The notes: a model not told the origin generated them from the letters alone. Positions 1-10,477 are shown, counted from the stretch's first letter. The stretch is DNA of 62,872 nt from Deinococcus sp. LM3 (GCF_002017875.1 NZ_MUFV01000006.1:25001-87872); one strand, 5' to 3'. A program made the numbers and translations.

Positions 1-1232
<1,232 letters not shown>

Positions 1233-1239
<7 letters not shown>

Positions 1240-1270
1240 CCTGAGATCAGGAACAGCGGATTACCCTAGT
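1233..1270. repeat. presumed terminal inverted repeat of the first Tn3-type unit
   Basis: GGGGTGACCTGAGATCAGG begins exactly where the relic transposase loses similarity, and it lies 45 bp beyond the stop of the next tnpA. A GGGG start is usual for 38-bp Tn3-family ends. No matching inverted copy was found between the resolvase and about 8.3 kb, so the far end is missing or too diverged to see. Confidence 0.4.
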
Positions 1271-1278
1271 GACTCAGG

Positions 1279-4200
1279 CTACAATTTGATCTGTTCCAGA
1301 TAGGCCTCAAGGGTGTTCGGATCGCGCAAGCGCCGTAAGCGGCCCTGCGCGATCTCCTCGGGCAGGCTGAAGTCGTATTTGCCGAGCATGTTCACATGCT
1401 CGTGCAGCAGTGGGGTCAAGCGAGCGACATCCTCCTCCAGCACGGGTGCACCGGCCTGACGCAGTTCCGTCAAAGCCACGTCGATGTAGCGGGTGTTCCA
1501 GAGCACGATGGCATTCACCACCAGCCCCAGAGCGCCGAGCTGATCTTCCATCCCCTCCCGGTAGCGCTGGCGAAGTTCCCCTTTGTGCCCGTGAAAGACC
1601 ACCCGCGCCACTCCATGCCGCTGTTCCCCGCGATTGAGTTGCCGCAGGATACGCCCCCGGTACGCCTCGTCGTGGACATAGTTCAGCAGATACAGCGTCT
1701 TCTCGATCCGGCCCAGCTCCGCCACGGCGCGGCCCAGGCTGGACAAGCTTCCCCCGCGCTGCAATGTCCGCATCACGCTGGCCGCGCCCACCTTGCCGAG
1801 TTTCAGTGATCCGGCGAGTCTGAGCATGTCCTCCCAGTGAGCGGCGATCAGCCGCTCATTCAAGGTGTGTCGGCTCAGGTCATTCAGCGCTCCATAATCC
1901 GCATCCCGATCGAGCCTCCAAAAGCGTTGATCAGGGAGATCGGCCAGCCTCGGGCTGAACTTGTACCCCAGCAGGGCGAACAACCCGAACACCACGTCGC
2001 TGTAGCCGTGGGTGTCCGCCATGATCTCCCGCGGATCGAGGCGGGTCTGCTGTTCCAGCAGGCCCGCCAGGATGTACAGCGAGTCCCGCAGCGTCCCCGG
2101 AATCACGATGCCGTGAAAGCCCGTGAACTGGTCACTGGTGAAGTTGTAGTAGGTCACGCCGCGCTGAGCACCGAAATACTTTCGGTTCCACCCCGCGTGA
2201 ATGGTGCGAACTGGGACGACGAACCGCAAGCCGTCGGCGGAGGCGACTTCGCCGCCGCCCCACGCTCGCGCGAGGGGCAAGTCGTCTTGCGCATTCACCA
2301 GCCGGGCATTCGCGGCAGTGATGGTATCGGCCCGCACGTAATTTTGCTGAATCCATGACAGCCGGGACAGGGTCAGCGCTGAAACGTCCGGCCTCGCCAC
2401 GGCCTTCAGGCCGATGTTGCAGGCCTGAGCGAGCAAGACGGCGCAGATGCTCAGCGGCAGGTCCGTCACACGCGATTTCCCGTCGGCGACATGGGTGAAC
2501 GCGTCGGCCAGGCCGGTGAAGGCGTGGACCTCCATCAGCAACTCGGCCAGATCGATGACCGGCAACCGCGCAGCGACCTGCGCCCGCAGGTGTTTGAGGC
2601 TCGGCGGCTCGTCCAGCGCTTCGGGTGCGGTCAACCTCACCTGAGGTTGACCGTCCTGCACCGTCAGCGTCAGCGCCTGATTCTGGGCAAGATGCTGTTC
2701 GACTTCGCGGTAGGCGCTGTCCAGTTCCAGTCGCAGCACGTCCAGTTCACCGCGCACCTCCAAGGAGCGGTCCAGCGCCCGGCACACGTCGGCACGTACG
2801 TCTTCCCAGGCGGCTCCCTGCAACAGTTCGGCCCTTGGGTCACCGTAGCTCTGACTCCGCTCCACGAAGACCTCGCGGCGTTTCAACGCGTGTTGCAAGC
2901 GGTCGAGGGCACACAGGGTGTACGCCTGATGGTCCACCTCGCCCTTGTGCGGAAAGACCCGGCGTTCCCAGGGTTTGGTGACGAAGCCCCGAGGGGCGTC
3001 CGTCCACTTCGGCTTGCCGCCTCCCGGTTCGTCCCTGCGCTTCAGGAAGGCCAGGGCGTCCAGCAGGGGTTTGGCTCCCGCCGTGCCGCTGAACCCCACG
3101 GTAAGCAGCAAACTCCGCAGGAAACGCCGCACGGCGGCGTAGGCACCGCTCAGGGCCTCCGGGGCCGGATCGTCGTCCGGGCTGGCGAGTGCCTGCACGG
3201 TCAGGGTGGCCGCCCGCAAGGGAGCTTCCCCGAAACGCTCAAAGGCCAATGAGCGCACTTCCTCGGGCGGAATGTCCGGATCGAGCAGCACCGCCACGGC
3301 TTCCCGGAGCAGCAACGCCGCGTGGTCGAGGTCTTTCAGGGAACGCAGGCGTTCCCGCCTGCGGTTTGCCTCACCCCGGAGGGCTAGGTCGTTCATAACC
3401 CCGCCGAACATGTCCAGCACGTCGTCGGTGGCACGGCGCTCCAGATGTTGCAGAAAGGCCAGCAGGGTCGCCAGGCGGCGATCCTCCCCCAGACGCTCGA
3501 TCAATTGCACCCGCACCGTGAGGGCGTGACGCACCAGGATGGCCTGCCGGGATTCCGGCACGTCGCTCAGGTCAACCGTGCTGACGCCGATGTCCCGAAT
3601 CTGCTCGATACGGTAAATGGCCTGATAGAGGGCTGCCGAGCTGATCCGAGTCGGCGGCGTCCGCAGACTCTCCAGCGGCGTTTGCCAGTTCTTTTCCGGC
3701 AGGACCAGCAGCGCATCGAGCGCGGCCTTCTGCGCTGGGCTGAGGCGCTGACTGAGGCCCTCGAAGGTGCGAGCGGTGAACCGCTCGCGGACACGGGCAA
3801 TCAGGCGGGCCAACACCGTGACACCGGGCAGCACGACGCGCTGCTGGATAAGGTGGGCGGTCGCCAGGTCGAAGAGGACGCTGGGACGGCTGGCACTCAG
3901 CGCGAGTTGGGCATAGACCCAGCGGATCAACCGGAAAGCCTGGAAGCCGTCGAACTCGCGATAGTCCAGCGCGGCGATGATGGCCTGACGGTGGCTGTGG
4001 CGGGTCGCGCCGCGAACCGCATACCTCGTGAATTCGCTCGCTTCGAGACGCAACTGTTGGGCGAGGTGCGTCACCACCACCGAAGGCGTGTCGAGGGGCT
4101 GTTGCAGGAAGGTGCCCAGGAACCGCAGGGTGCCGAGTTGCACAGCGAACCCGAGTTCATTCTCCGGGCGGCGGCGCTCGGCAACGAGGTGCAGGTCCGC

Positions 4201-4302
4201 CTCGCTCAGAAAGAAAAACTGGGTGAGCTGTTCTGGTGTGGGATCCCCCTGATACCGCCCGTAACGCGCTGCCTGCTCATCGGTCAGGAATTCGACCGGC
4301 AT
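1279..4302 (-). CDS. tnpA: Tn3-family DDE transposase
   Basis: Predicted protein of 1007 residues, the normal size for Tn3-family TnpA, which binds the terminal repeats and carries out replicative transposition. I chose the ATG at 4302 (MPVEFLTDEQ) because the frame continues upstream only as an overlap with the resolvase gene. The N-terminal DNA-binding half is followed by the DDE domain: Asp in EVASADGLRF, Asp in MADTHGYSD, and the terminal EE-AQGRLR region. It lies 5 bp after the resolvase stop on the same strand, so tnpR-tnpA form one transcription unit. It looks intact. It differs clearly from the TnpA at 10478-13423 although the two resolvases are close relatives. Confidence 0.9.
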   Translation of the reverse strand: MPVEFLTDEQAARYGRYQGDPTPEQLTQFFFLSEADLHLVAERRRPENELGFAVQLGTLRFLGTFLQQPLDTPSVVVTHLAQQLRLEASEFTRYAVRGATRHSHRQAIIAALDYREFDGFQAFRLIRWVYAQLALSASRPSVLFDLATAHLIQQRVVLPGVTVLARLIARVRERFTARTFEGLSQRLSPAQKAALDALLVLPEKNWQTPLESLRTPPTRISSAALYQAIYRIEQIRDIGVSTVDLSDVPESRQAILVRHALTVRVQLIERLGEDRRLATLLAFLQHLERRATDDVLDMFGGVMNDLALRGEANRRRERLRSLKDLDHAALLLREAVAVLLDPDIPPEEVRSLAFERFGEAPLRAATLTVQALASPDDDPAPEALSGAYAAVRRFLRSLLLTVGFSGTAGAKPLLDALAFLKRRDEPGGGKPKWTDAPRGFVTKPWERRVFPHKGEVDHQAYTLCALDRLQHALKRREVFVERSQSYGDPRAELLQGAAWEDVRADVCRALDRSLEVRGELDVLRLELDSAYREVEQHLAQNQALTLTVQDGQPQVRLTAPEALDEPPSLKHLRAQVAARLPVIDLAELLMEVHAFTGLADAFTHVADGKSRVTDLPLSICAVLLAQACNIGLKAVARPDVSALTLSRLSWIQQNYVRADTITAANARLVNAQDDLPLARAWGGGEVASADGLRFVVPVRTIHAGWNRKYFGAQRGVTYYNFTSDQFTGFHGIVIPGTLRDSLYILAGLLEQQTRLDPREIMADTHGYSDVVFGLFALLGYKFSPRLADLPDQRFWRLDRDADYGALNDLSRHTLNERLIAAHWEDMLRLAGSLKLGKVGAASVMRTLQRGGSLSSLGRAVAELGRIEKTLYLLNYVHDEAYRGRILRQLNRGEQRHGVARVVFHGHKGELRQRYREGMEDQLGALGLVVNAIVLWNTRYIDVALTELRQAGAPVLEEDVARLTPLLHEHVNMLGKYDFSLPEEIAQGRLRRLRDPNTLEAYLEQIKL

Positions 4303-4307
4303 GGCGG

Positions 4308-4865
4308 TCAGGTGGCCCGTTGCAGCAAGCGGGTGACGGTGCTGGGATGAACCCCGAACAGGCGGGCGCACTCCGCCGCCGTATGCCGCCCGGACGCGAC
4401 GGACTCGCGGATTTCCTGCTCCTGTGTTGCGCTCAGCTTCCGCTTCCGTCCCCCAACCCGGCCTTCCAGCCGGGCCTGTTCCAGGCCCGCGCGGGTCCGT
4501 TCCCGGATCATGGCGCGCTCGAACTCGGCGAAGGCCCCGACCATCTGCATCATCATCCGGCCCGCCGGGGTGGTGGTGTCGATGGCTTCGGTGAGGCTGC
4601 GAAAGCCTGCCCCACGGGCCGCCAGATGCTCCATGATGTGCAGCAGATCCTTGAGGCTGCGGCTGAGCCGATCCAGCTTCCAGACGATGACCACATCGCC
4701 TTCCCGGAGCTGGTCGAGCATCTTGTGCAGCTCCGGGCGGTCCCAGCGGCCACCGGAGGCGTGTTCGGTGAACACGCGGTCTGCTCCAGCGTCCTGAAGC
4801 GCTCGAAGTTGGAGGGCGGTGTCCTGATCGTGCTGCTTGCTGACGCGGGCATAGCCGAGGTGCAT
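4308..4865 (-). CDS. tnpR: serine resolvase of the Tn3-type unit
   Basis: A 185-residue small serine recombinase that resolves cointegrates at the adjacent res site. The N-terminal catalytic domain shows YARVSKQ with the nucleophile Ser9, then VIVWKLDRLSRSLKDL and the AGRMMMQM-GAFAEFERAMI-ERT block; the C-terminus is a Hin-like helix-turn-helix (AAECARLFGVHPSTVTRLL). The start is the ATG at 4865, preceded by GGAGGCCCC, as in the second resolvase. It is transcribed with tnpA immediately downstream. The protein is about 85-90% identical by eye to the resolvase at 9919-10470. Confidence 0.93.
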   Translation of the reverse strand: MHLGYARVSKQHDQDTALQLRALQDAGADRVFTEHASGGRWDRPELHKMLDQLREGDVVIVWKLDRLSRSLKDLLHIMEHLAARGAGFRSLTEAIDTTTPAGRMMMQMVGAFAEFERAMIRERTRAGLEQARLEGRVGGRKRKLSATQEQEIRESVASGRHTAAECARLFGVHPSTVTRLLQRAT

Positions 4866-4995
4866 GGGGCCTCCGGGTTGCGTTGAGCGGTTGCCATTCG
4901 TGGTGAATTTGCAATACCGTTCCGCAACTCGGAAAGCCGCGCTGGGTCAGGTGAGCCGCATCATTGCACAGACGCTCGTTTGTGCAAGCTTAGGC
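4866..4995 (-). promoter_or_regulatory. res recombination site of the first resolvase
   Basis: The intergenic stretch upstream of tnpR matches the corresponding region of the second Tn3 unit (9789-9918): both contain AAGCTTGC-N2-AAACGA-CGTCTGTGCAATG at the distal end and ATTGCRAA...GGAGGCCCCATGCA next to the start codon, with less conserved sequence between. That layout of conserved subsites upstream of tnpR is expected for res sites I-III. The subsite assignment is inference. Confidence 0.6.
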
Positions 4996-5469
4996 TACAT
5001 GGCGACCCGCTGAAGGATGCCGCAAATCTGCAACTCTGGGGAGGATATTTTTTCTATCCTGGGACCGGGAGGAGGCCTTGCCACATTTCGCCTCCCTCGA
5101 CTTGTCAACTCAGGAGGGTGTATGAAAAGAGTTAGCCTTTTGGTCATCACGCTGCTGCTTGCTGGATGTGGTCAGACAGATCTTGCCCCGACTGTGCGAG
5201 AGAGCGACTCATCGAGCGCCGTCACCGATTCTCGCCCAGAAGGGCCGACTTTTGCTGCACAGGACACACTAAAGTCTGGCGGCGATCTCACAGCACAGGA
5301 CGTCACTGGTTGCACGAAGGAGGTTTCAAACCCTCACCAATCGGGCCACAATAACGCCGAGATCATCACCAAGGGGCAGTTAACCTGTGGGCCTACTAAT
5401 CAGGATTTACGTGCGTACATTACCGTTTACATGTGGCACTCTAGTGGATGACCACAGGCATGACGATGG

Positions 5470-6099
5470 TTATTCATCGCAGTGGTAGTGACGTTTGAGC
5501 TTGTCCCGTGCCGCCGATATCGAAAACTGCCAATTCGCCCGCACCGACCGCGCATTGCGGTCGGTTTCCCACGCCAGCAACTCCGCTTCGACGGCATCCA
5601 CACTGGCCAAGCGCTGCCCCAGACACTGTCGTTGCAGGACTGACCACTCCAGTTCCGCCATGTTGAGCCACGACGCATGTTTGGGCGTGTACACCCACTC
5701 GAAGCGTCGGCTCAGCCGACGCGCCTCCTCCGCCGGGAGATGTTGATACAGCGCGGCCGGACTGTGCGTCGACAACTGATCCAGCACCAGCACGATCCTG
5801 TCCGCTGCCGCGTACCGCATGTCCAGCGCCTGGAGCTGTGCCGCGAACTCGGCGTTGCCTCGCCGTTCCGTGACCGTCACGGTGCGCTGACCCATCAGCG
5901 GTTCAAAAGCCACGAAGAAATTCACTGTGCCGCAGCGCTTGTATTCATGATCGACCCGTGCCGGGTATCCCGGCACGGGTGGCAGCGGATCGCGCACGTG
6001 ATCGAGCATCTGGTAGGACTTCTCATCGAAGCAGATCACCGGCCGACGGGCATCGTAGGGCAGGGCGTACGTATCCAGTACGGCTTCCATCCGCCACAC
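5470..6099 (-). CDS. IS630-like transposase, catalytic ORF B
   Basis: This is the DDE catalytic half: CFDEKSYQM (first Asp), VLVLDQLSTHS (second Asp) and TPKHASWLNMAELEW (Glu). The frame extends upstream of the first Met to the A7 run at 6158-6164, so the natural product is probably an ORF A-ORF B fusion made by frameshifting rather than a protein starting at 6099. The catalytic residues look complete. Confidence 0.8.
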   Translation of the reverse strand: MWRMEAVLDTYALPYDARRPVICFDEKSYQMLDHVRDPLPPVPGYPARVDHEYKRCGTVNFFVAFEPLMGQRTVTVTERRGNAEFAAQLQALDMRYAAADRIVLVLDQLSTHSPAALYQHLPAEEARRLSRRFEWVYTPKHASWLNMAELEWSVLQRQCLGQRLASVDAVEAELLAWETDRNARSVRANWQFSISAARDKLKRHYHCDE

Positions 6100-6110
6100 G
6101 AAGTCTGCGC

Positions 6111-6581
6111 CTACCTGAGCGACACACCAACTCTCGACCTGCCACGGCTTGAGGACGTTTTTTTCAGCGTGCGCCGGACAGTTTCATCACTGATGCTGTC
6201 TACGACCCCCAGTGTCACCAGACGATCAGCCAGCAACTGCATCGTCCAGGTTTCGCGCCCGACGGGCGCAGAGCACACTTCGGCAATGAGGATGGCCGTC
6301 CCGTGAGCATCAAGTTTGGGCGGCTGTTTCGGCCGGGCTCTTTCGTACAGGGCGGCCTTCAGGCCGCCCTGTACGAACTTGCGCCGGATGGAGGCGACGG
6401 TCACGGTGCTGACGCCCACCCGCTCGGCGACGTTCCGATCCTTCAGTCCCTGGTCACTGAGCAGTAACAGGCGGGCGCGGGTCATGACCCGCGCACTGTG
6501 GACGCCTTTGCGGGTCATGTCCGTCAGTTCCTGCCGCTCGTGTGGCGATAACGCCACCACAAACTGTTTCTGTCGTCCCAT
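6111..6581 (-). CDS. IS630-like transposase, N-terminal ORF A
   Basis: The 156-residue product has a helix-turn-helix domain (LKDRNVAERVGVSTVTVASIRRKF) followed by a linker homologous to the IS630 N-terminal half. The frame ends shortly after a run of seven A on the coding strand (complement of 6158-6164). Slippage there would continue into the downstream frame that encodes the catalytic domain, the usual way such elements make a fused transposase. Confidence 0.8.
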   Translation of the reverse strand: MGRQKQFVVALSPHERQELTDMTRKGVHSARVMTRARLLLLSDQGLKDRNVAERVGVSTVTVASIRRKFVQGGLKAALYERARPKQPPKLDAHGTAILIAEVCSAPVGRETWTMQLLADRLVTLGVVDSISDETVRRTLKKTSSSRGRSRVGVSLR

Positions 6582-6857
6582 CCCTCAGCTTAAATCAAGC
6601 CAAGCCTGTGGTCATCCAGCACTCTAGTGGGGCACTCTATCGTAAAAGCTCTACACAGATTCTTAATTTAAGCCGGTATAATCTGACCAAGTCTCCGTGG
6701 AGTTCTAATGTTGCTGCTGGACCCTGTGTGCCTGGATACTACTACGGCAGTATCAATGTAAAATACACTAATTTCAGTGGCGGTATCGTCAGCTATTCAC
6801 CTGATCTCTATACTGGCACTATCTACGAGGACTGCATCTACTGAACGCTTAGAGGAT

Positions 6858-6889
6858 AACGGGCTTAGCAAATCCTTGCTAAGCCCGTT
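6858..6889. terminator. hairpin terminator between convergent genes
   Basis: AACGGGCTTAGCA pairs perfectly over 13 bp with TGCTAAGCCCGTT around a 6-base loop, followed by T residues on both strands. It sits 13 bp after the split lipoprotein gene and at the stop of the convergent gene at 6889-7512, so it probably serves both. Confidence 0.8.
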
Positions 6890-7512
6890 TAAATAAATGT
6901 ACACTTAAATGCATTTACAATCATAACATCAACTCGCCTGCCAGTACTCTCGACGCGTCGGAAAAGTGTTAATCCGGAATCTCGATCAATAATATACTGA
7001 CAACTCAGGGAATTTTCCAGTAAATCATCTGACGTCGAACCGCGCAGAAGGGGCGGTACAGGTTGTGCTTGTACTTCAAAGGCTTGCCGTTCTAAGAATA
7101 CGCAGTTCTCTACGCTGATCAGATAACATTGTGTAATTAGCTCTTTGGTTCTGCATATAACTTGATTCTGAAATCTAAAATTGGACAGGGTTGGCTGAAG
7201 GTAAGCGGGCGGAATATGCATTCCGATGAGTCCCTGACGTCTCTCAAGCTCCGCCACTTCCAATCGTGTGAATTCTTGCCCCTTTTGAGCGGTGTACACA
7301 CCATCTTTGATATCAACAACTGCCGCAACACCCTGAGGATCGTTTTCGGGAGAAATACTCAGATGGAAGCTGTGATTGCGATACCAAGACAACTGTGTCT
7401 GGCGTGGGGCTGGGGACAATTCTGGCTGCTCCTGCACCTGGCTATAGGACACGTCGCAGGAGAGGAGCTGGTGGGGACAGCGGTAAGCTGCGGTGAGAAA
7501 AGCCCAATCCAT
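6889..7512 (-). CDS. hypothetical protein
   Basis: This 207-residue protein begins MDWAFLTAAYRCPHQ and has no family I recognise. It shows no signal peptide or membrane segment. The segment DPQGVAAVVDIKDGVYTAQKGQEFTRLEVAEL and regular hydrophobic alternation suggest a mainly beta fold. No clear ribosome site precedes the ATG. It is convergent with the split lipoprotein gene and ends in their shared terminator. It is probably a real gene because the frame is long and free of stops in AT-richer sequence, but its function is unknown. Confidence 0.55.
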   Translation of the reverse strand: MDWAFLTAAYRCPHQLLSCDVSYSQVQEQPELSPAPRQTQLSWYRNHSFHLSISPENDPQGVAAVVDIKDGVYTAQKGQEFTRLEVAELERRQGLIGMHIPPAYLQPTLSNFRFQNQVICRTKELITQCYLISVENCVFLERQAFEVQAQPVPPLLRGSTSDDLLENSLSCQYIIDRDSGLTLFRRVESTGRRVDVMIVNAFKCTFI

Positions 7513-7667
7513 AGCTGATTATCGCAATAATGCGTTGAGTTCCGAAAGAGGGGCAAGCAATACCAGCGGGGGAGCGGGGACTTCCTAAACGCGTGTCACC
7601 CAGTGCCAAGATTCAACACATTATTGATTCCTGCGTTGGAGCGTAACGAGAGGGGTAGGATGAGGGC

Positions 7668-8303
7668 ATGCTGCCAGCCTGGCAACCCACCCGGTGGACC
7701 CGCGAACAGATGGAAGAACGGCGACTGTTCGCTGAACCGTATCTCCGCGCAGGGGAGCTGAGCTCCACCCAGATCGCCGAACGGTGCGGCGTCAGCAGCA
7801 GTGCCGTTCGACGATGGCGACAACGTCTGCGCACGCAGGGCTCTCTTGAAGCCACCATTGCTCCAGGCCGCACACCACGACTGACGGACGCTCAGAGCGC
7901 CCAGATCATGACGATCCTCAGCGCGGGGCCGGGCCCCGCGCAGGCCCCGAATGCCCGCTGGACGTGCCCACAGGTGCGCGAGCTGATCGGCCAGACCTAC
8001 GACGTGTGGTACGACGTCGATCACCTCAGTCGGCTCTTACGGCAGTGGGGATTCACACCACAGAAACCGATGAGGCGGGCACGAGAACAGGATCAGGAGG
8101 CCCTCGTCAGCTGGGTGGACACCACGGTGCCCGAGTTGGAAAAAAAAAGTTGAGGCCGGAGAAACACTCGTCTTCATCGATGAGGTGGGCTTCAGCTTGA
8201 AGCCCACCGTGACCCGCACCTGGGCCCCCTGTGGTCAGACGCCCGTGTTGGTATCCAAGCACCGCTGGGACAGCGTGTCGACGATTGGAGCGATCGCCAC
8301 GAC
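7668..8303 (+). pseudogene. IS630-family transposase, truncated by the Tn3 end
   Basis: The first frame (7668-8153, 161 residues) is the IS630 N-terminal part: helix-turn-helix LSSTQIAERCGVSSSAVRRW and the block VWYDVDHLSRLLRQWGF-PQKP. It reaches an A9 run at 8140-8148, after which the next frame gives VFIDEVGFSLKP, the first catalytic Asp block, and STIGAIATTG. The sequence then stops at the Tn3 inverted repeat starting at 8306. The rest of the transposase is not found beyond the transposon's other end, so the host IS was rearranged as well as interrupted. Confidence 0.8.
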
Positions 8304-8424
8304 GGGGGCTTAACCTAGCGAAAGCCAATATTTTGGCCAAGTCGTTGAAGTCTCCAGAGTGGAGCCCGGGAGTCCTCCAATCGACGGCATCGCTGCCCCT
8401 GAGATTAGGTTTTAGCTGCGAACT

Positions 8425-8898
8425 TCACCTTGAGCGCCACGTCACCAAGCGGACATAGGTGAGGGCACCATCGATGCGCCACCAGGAGGGGTCTTCACCC
8501 GGGATGCCTACATTGATGCGTAAGACCAACTGATATGCCGGATGACAGTACGCCAAAACCGGACTTGCTGGTGCTTGCTTGAGCTGAGACAACGGTTGCC
8601 ATCCACAGGTTGCAAATGCCCCTGGGTCGGCTATGACACTCGGATCATTCGTCCCCAATAACACGATTGCTTGGTATGACTCGTTGACTGTTTGGGTCGA
8701 GTAAGCTCCCTGAAAATGCGCAAGTGCGGCTTGGGGAAGTGGTGCGGGGCAGTTGAAATCGGACGCGGCGGATGCGACGCACAGATCACCTCCAAGTCCA
8801 CTAGCAACAGCAAGTAGATCCATCAACGCCTTCACATCAATCCCCATAGGCAAAACCATAACAGAGGTGCCATGAGGCACCTCTGTTCCTACAAGCAT
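8425..8898 (-). CDS. hypothetical cargo protein
   Basis: The 157-residue product has no recognised domain. It begins one base after the stop of the lipoprotein gene at 8900, so the two are translationally linked and co-transcribed. There is no signal peptide of its own at the chosen ATG (8898). Several Cys and Trp residues in the C-terminal half (ATCGWQPL, LAYCHPAYQ, PSWWRIDG) suggest a small folded domain. It is cargo of the Tn3 transposon and may act with the lipoprotein; its role is unknown. Confidence 0.6.
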   Translation of the reverse strand: MLVGTEVPHGTSVMVLPMGIDVKALMDLLAVASGLGGDLCVASAASDFNCPAPLPQAALAHFQGAYSTQTVNESYQAIVLLGTNDPSVIADPGAFATCGWQPLSQLKQAPASPVLAYCHPAYQLVLRINVGIPGEDPSWWRIDGALTYVRLVTWRSR

Positions 8899-8899
8899 C

Positions 8900-9583
8900 T
8901 CAATAAGGTTGAAGCACGAGGGGCTGCACGACGCTAGCGCGGTTGGCGGCTACGCTCCAGATACTCTCGCCTCGACCGAAAGTTTGTGCGCCATCACAGG
9001 ACGCCTCGAGAAAGTACGCGAATGCGTAGCGTCCGGTCGCTGTGGTGTTTCCGCCCATAAACTTGCGTGCTGTCTGAGCGAAGCCATACCCGGTGCCAGT
9101 CGTAGAAGTGTACGGACCGAAGGTACGGTTGTTTGGGCCAACGACGGAGATGCTGTGGGTGACGGTTGCTCGAGCATCAATGCCGTCAAATGGGCTGGCA
9201 TCGACGCAGCTAATACTGGCTCGTGACCAGGCGTCCAGACGACCCGCAACGATGCCGTTTACTTCCTCGGCAATTCGTGGCACTCCCACCCCAAGTTGCT
9301 GAGCACCGAGCTTGGGGAGATCCACAACGGAGGTTTCCTGCACCTCGCCTGTCGGCAGGATCGTATAGAGTACATCCTTCTTCATATCCTGAATCGAGTT
9401 CAGCCCGAGTTTGCGAAGCGCTGACTGTACTTCGGGCCGCTGGGTAACAATTTGGTCGTAGGTGGCGTCAAGCTGCTGCTGCGTGAATTCAGCAGTGGGC
9501 GCTTCGACCACATCCTGGGACTGTCCACAGGCGGTCAGGGCGGCAGCGATGACTGCCCAGCACAGCATTTGTTTGTGTAGCAT
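8900..9583 (-). CDS. predicted lipoprotein, transposon cargo
   Basis: A 227-residue protein that starts MLHKQMLCWAVIAAALTACGQ: a signal sequence with lipobox LTAC and Cys at residue 19, so it should be exported and lipid-anchored. The following region is acidic and helical; the C-terminal half is Ser/Thr/Gly-rich and beta-like (VTHSISVVGPNNRTFGPYT). No named family is recognised. It is the first gene of a two-gene cargo operon read away from tnpR. Its presence inside a Tn3-type unit implies transfer with the transposon. Confidence 0.72.
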   Translation of the reverse strand: MLHKQMLCWAVIAAALTACGQSQDVVEAPTAEFTQQQLDATYDQIVTQRPEVQSALRKLGLNSIQDMKKDVLYTILPTGEVQETSVVDLPKLGAQQLGVGVPRIAEEVNGIVAGRLDAWSRASISCVDASPFDGIDARATVTHSISVVGPNNRTFGPYTSTTGTGYGFAQTARKFMGGNTTATGRYAFAYFLEASCDGAQTFGRGESIWSVAANRASVVQPLVLQPY

Positions 9584-9918
9584 ACGGCTCCTTTGAGCAA
9601 CCAGTGAGATTTGGGGATGCTCGTTGGCATCGTACGGGGGCTTGCCTGGTACGGCACGCAGATATGACCGCCAGCCCTGAAAAAATATTCTGAGATTTCA
9701 CAGCTTCAGCTCAGAAGGCTAGCCCTACATGGGGTCAATAGGTGAGGCGTCAAGCGAAAGCCACGATATGACTGGACCGCGACTGTGCGCCAAGCTTGCG
9801 GAAACGACCGTCTGTGCAATGTCTTGGACCATCTGATGGCAGGCTACTTCCCACATTGCGAAACTATGTTGCACAATGAGCTGAATTGGCAACCTGTTTT
9901 CGCAACCCTGGAGGCCCC
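9584..9918 (+). promoter_or_regulatory. res site and divergent promoter region
   Basis: This 335-bp gap lies between the divergent lipoprotein operon and tnpR. The right part (9789-9918) matches the res region of the first Tn3 unit: CCAAGCTTGCGGAAACGACC, GTCTGTGCAATG, ATTGCGAAAC and GGAGGCCCCATGCA. The left part (9584-9788) has no conserved feature I can assign and presumably contains the lipoprotein promoter. Confidence 0.6.
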
Positions 9919-10470
9919 ATGCAGATTGGCTATGCCCGCGTCAGCAAGCAACACGAACAGGACACCGCCGCGCAACTGCGGGCGCTGAAGGACGGTGGGG
10001 CTGAGCGCGTGTTCACCGAACACGCTTCGGGGGGCCGCTGGGACCGGCCCGAACTCCACAAGATGCTCGACCAGCTCAGAGAAGGGGATGTGGTCATCGT
10101 CTGGAAGCTGGACCGACTCAGCCGCAGCCTCAAGGACCTGCTTCACCTGATGGAGCTGCTGGGAGATCGGGGCGTAGGCTTTCGCAGCTTGACGGAGGCC
10201 ATCGACACCACCACCCCGGCGGGCCGAATGATGATGCAGATGGTGGGGGCCTTCGCGGAGTTCGAGCGGGCCATGATCCGGGAACGAACCCGCGCGGGCC
10301 TGGAACAGGCCCGGCTGGAAGGGCGTGTTGGAGGCCGCAAACGCAAGCTCTTGCCCCATCAGGAACAGGACATCCGCGAGTCGGTGGGGTCCGGGCGGCG
10401 GACAGCGGCGCAGTGTGCCCGCCTATTCGGGGTCCATCCCAGCACCATCACCCGACTGCTCCGGCGTTAG
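9919..10470 (+). CDS. tnpR: serine resolvase of the 5.2-kb Tn3 transposon
   Basis: The 183-residue protein starts at the ATG at 9919 (MQIGYARVSKQ, nucleophile Ser9) after CTGGAGG; an upstream in-frame start would add unrelated residues from the res site. Conserved parts are VVIVWKLDRLSRSLKDL, TPAGRMMMQMVGAFAEFERAMIRERTRAGL and a C-terminal helix-turn-helix QCARLFGVHPSTITRLLRR. It resolves cointegrates at the res site just upstream. tnpA follows 7 bp after the stop. Confidence 0.93.
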   Translation: MQIGYARVSKQHEQDTAAQLRALKDGGAERVFTEHASGGRWDRPELHKMLDQLREGDVVIVWKLDRLSRSLKDLLHLMELLGDRGVGFRSLTEAIDTTTPAGRMMMQMVGAFAEFERAMIRERTRAGLEQARLEGRVGGRKRKLLPHQEQDIRESVGSGRRTAAQCARLFGVHPSTITRLLRR

Positions 10471-10477
10471 CTGGCGC

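Larger units (their letters stand above)
5445..6618 (-). mobile_element. IS630-like insertion sequence, 1174 bp
   Basis: The ends are perfect 15-bp inverted repeats TGGATGACCACAGGC, flanked on both sides by GCACTCTAG (5436-5444 and 6619-6627). It carries one transposase in two frames. A 9-bp flanking duplication is unusual for IS630, which normally duplicates TA; a TA-based reading of the junctions is possible but would leave the inverted repeats offset by about 5 bp. Confidence 0.85.
5122..6844 (+). pseudogene. lipoprotein gene split by an IS630-like element
   Basis: The ATG at 5122 follows a strong AGGAGG. The N-terminus MKRVSLLVITLLLAGCGQ is a lipoprotein signal with lipobox LAGC. The reading frame enters the insertion element after residue 108. 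Removing 5445-6618 and one copy of the 9-bp repeat GCACTCTAG joins 5122-5444 to 6628-6844 as one uninterrupted 540-bp frame (179 residues) that ends IYEDCIY. No known domain is recognised; the distal half is rich in Tyr, Ser and Gly. A hairpin terminator follows at 6858. The restored frame shows that the insertion is recent. Confidence 0.8.

Noticed and set aside
4866..8305. A right-hand inverted repeat for the first Tn3-type unit
   Set aside because: I looked for the reverse complement of GGGGTGACCTGAGATCAGG up to the next transposon and found no convincing match, so no far end is annotated.
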